Part shown: in pieces, positions 62,737 to 64,000 of the stretch
Layout: each line of letters begins with the position of its first letter
How positions within the stretch are numbered: position 1 is the stretch's first letter
From: Murimonas intestini
GTDB lineage: Bacteria > Bacillota > Clostridia > Lachnospirales > Lachnospiraceae
DNA: 64,000 nucleotides
Direction of reading: 5' to 3'
NCBI GenBank assembly: GCA_003148945.1
Contig: QGGY01000008.1
Coordinates: 186,001 to 250,000 of the forward strand
The notes under the pieces: generated by a model
The model's input: only the letters and a program-made list of their open reading frames with translations
What the model was told of the DNA's origin: nothing
Database searches by the model: none
Translations under genes and position numbers: made by a program

Positions 62737-63750
62737 TTATATCTTTTTAATAATGTCCCCATCTGTGGCAGAAAAGGTCATCTCGTTATAGTCGTTGTAT
62801 TTAAAGCACAGAATCATATGACTGCCGGATTTCTGAATGGAGGGTGGGCGTTTTGTCCTGCAGACCTCTTTTGCATAAGGGCATCTGTTGGCGAATTTGC
62901 ATCCTACCAGTCCATATTCCTTCGTTTCCATATCCGGCAGGACAAAATCATCCTCCCACTTAGCTCCCACTCTTGGAACAGAATCCAGCAGAAGCTGCGT
63001 ATACGGATGCGCAGGATCATTGAGAACCTCCTGGGCGTTGCCGAACTCTATCAGGTTTCCGCGGTAGAGCGTGGCAATGTAATCACTTACGTAATAGGCA
63101 GTAGAAAGATCGTGAGTGATATAAATAAAATTGACATGATATTCATCTTTTATTTTTTTAAACAGATTAACTATATTAGTCCGCAGTGAAGCATCGATCA
63201 TAGCAACTGGTTCATCCGCCACGATCAGGCTGGGCCTGGTGATCAATGCCCGGGCAATAGAAATACGCTGCAGTTCTCCGCCCGAAAACTGGTTTGGATA
63301 TTTTCCTTCCACCGTCTGATAGTCAAGCCCTACAGACTCCAGCGCCTCTTCGATCATCACCTTTGCTTTTGTCCTGTTTTGAGCACCTCCCAGCTTCATT
63401 GCGGTGCTGTACAGATAAGCATCAACACGCCGGCGCGAACTGAATGCTGAAAAAGGATTCTGAAATATGGGCTGAACCTTCTTGTAAAACTCAGTTTTAT
63501 TATGCCGGTAACAGGAAAGTGGCTTTTCATCAATAAATATGTCTCCGGATGTCATATCAATCAAACGCAGTACCATCATCGCAAGCGTGCTTTTTCCGCT
63601 GCCTGATTCTCCCACGATACTCATTATCCACGGTTTTCCGGCTGGCAGTTCTATATTTACATTTTCAACAGCGGTGATCTTCGTGCCGAATATCAATCCC
63701 CCCCGTTTAAACTGCTTATTCAGATTCTGGATCTTCAAACTGCTGGTCAT
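62737..63750 (-). CDS. Oligopeptide-type ABC transporter ATPase, OppF/DppF
   Basis: This 337-residue nucleotide-binding subunit has Walker A GESGSGKSTLAMMV, signature FSGGELQRISIARAL, Walker B LIVADEPVAMIDAS and the C-terminal oligo_HPY cysteine segment (GCKFANRCPYAKEVC). It pairs with the OppD-type gene before it, which ends where this one starts. The operon context with GH172 enzymes suggests that the cargo is an oligosaccharide rather than a peptide, as in some clostridial and Thermotoga Opp-like systems. Confidence 0.93.
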   Translation of the reverse strand: MTSSLKIQNLNKQFKRGGLIFGTKITAVENVNIELPAGKPWIMSIVGESGSGKSTLAMMVLRLIDMTSGDIFIDEKPLSCYRHNKTEFYKKVQPIFQNPFSAFSSRRRVDAYLYSTAMKLGGAQNRTKAKVMIEEALESVGLDYQTVEGKYPNQFSGGELQRISIARALITRPSLIVADEPVAMIDASLRTNIVNLFKKIKDEYHVNFIYITHDLSTAYYVSDYIATLYRGNLIEFGNAQEVLNDPAHPYTQLLLDSVPRVGAKWEDDFVLPDMETKEYGLVGCKFANRCPYAKEVCRTKRPPSIQKSGSHMILCFKYNDYNEMTFSATDGDIIKKI

Positions 63751-64000
63751 TACTTTCCCTCCATTTCTGCAAAGGATTCTCTTCTTTTTCCCGTCAGCAG
63801 GTGACAGCTGGCCATATGGCCGTCATCCAGCCATGTCTCCGTCGGACGTTTTTTCCGGCATTCATCCGCACAATGGGGACATCTTGGGGAAAAACGGCAG
63901 CCGGCAGGCGGATTCTTCAGGCTGGGCGGAGCGCCTTTGATTCCCTCCTTCTGACTGTTGTCTCCGATACGCGGCAGAGCATGAATAAGCATTTGTGTGT
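63750..64000 (-). CDS. Oligopeptide-type ABC ATPase, OppD/DppD, 3' end only
   Basis: Only the last 83 or so codons are inside the window and the frame is open at the right edge. The visible part is the oligo_HPY tail: TQMLIHALPRIG, then GCRFSPRCPHCADECRKKRP with its four cysteines. It overlaps the start of the OppF-type gene by one base. The rest of the transporter and its binding protein should lie just outside. Confidence 0.88.
   Translation of the reverse strand, partial: TQMLIHALPRIGDNSQKEGIKGAPPSLKNPPAGCRFSPRCPHCADECRKKRPTETWLDDGHMASCHLLTGKRRESFAEMEGK

Overview
The window looks like chromosomal DNA of a gut-type Clostridia, most likely a Lachnospiraceae member. The reasons are mid-range GC with strong AGGAGG-type ribosome binding sites, lplABC/YesMN-type sugar loci, an aconitase X plus old-yellow-enzyme operon, GH112, GH88, GH105 and GH172 enzymes, and a CheC/CheD chemotaxis system. 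The genus cannot be fixed from the sequence alone. I see no rRNA, tRNA, CRISPR array, transposase or phage gene.

Layout. (1) 1-3800: the end of a PAS-GGDEF-EAL protein, then a URO-D-like protein divergent from an AraC regulator. (2) 3864-16085, minus strand: one 14-gene chemosensory operon. It carries three CheW-like proteins, CheA, CheR, an MCP, two CheY-CheC-CheD cassettes, a REC-GGDEF protein and a GGDEF-GAF-GGDEF-EAL protein. It has no CheB and no flagellar genes. The second CheD has lost all three catalytic residues. (3) 16207-24451: a sugar locus with two LplB/LplC-type permeases, a solute-binding protein, GH105 and GH112, under a divergent AraC regulator. (4) 24489-38712: a second sugar locus with two solute-binding proteins, two permeases, a heparinase II/III-fold lyase, a GH95-like enzyme and GH88, beside a divergent YesM/YesN-type two-component system. 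(5) 38845-42948: an anchored MsrA-MsrB fusion, a MocR regulator and an aminotransferase. (6) 42972-49424: two-subunit aconitase X, an old-yellow-enzyme/FAD reductase and a MalT-like LuxR regulator. (7) 49425-52975: a repeat-bearing intergenic region and a 1025-residue surface protein. (8) 53035-58463: a metallophosphoesterase and a signalling operon made of a histidine kinase, a winged-helix response regulator, a lone REC protein with Asp-to-Glu at the phosphosite, and a dCache-HAMP-GGDEF cyclase. (9) 58655-64000: an Opp/Dpp-type ABC operon, cut by the right edge, ending in two GH172 proteins and a strong terminator.

How it fits together. Loci 3 and 4 resemble Gram-positive glycan utilisation clusters in which oligosaccharides are imported by ATPase-less ABC systems. 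They would then be opened in the cytosol by enzymes without signal peptides: lyase, then unsaturated uronyl hydrolases GH88/GH105, then GH95-like hydrolysis and GH112 phosphorolysis. The likely food is an acidic galactose- or rhamnose-containing glycan, such as a rhamnogalacturonan fragment or a host glycan, but this is inference. Signalling is heavy: at least four c-di-GMP proteins, two two-component systems and five one-component regulators.

The most unusual points are the catalytically dead CheD beside an intact CheC in a duplicated cassette, the Glu53 receiver protein next to its Asp53 paralogue, and candidate operator repeats at both solute-binding-protein genes of locus 4. Also unusual are the structured 33-bp-repeat element before the surface protein and an Opp transporter encoded with GH172 enzymes.
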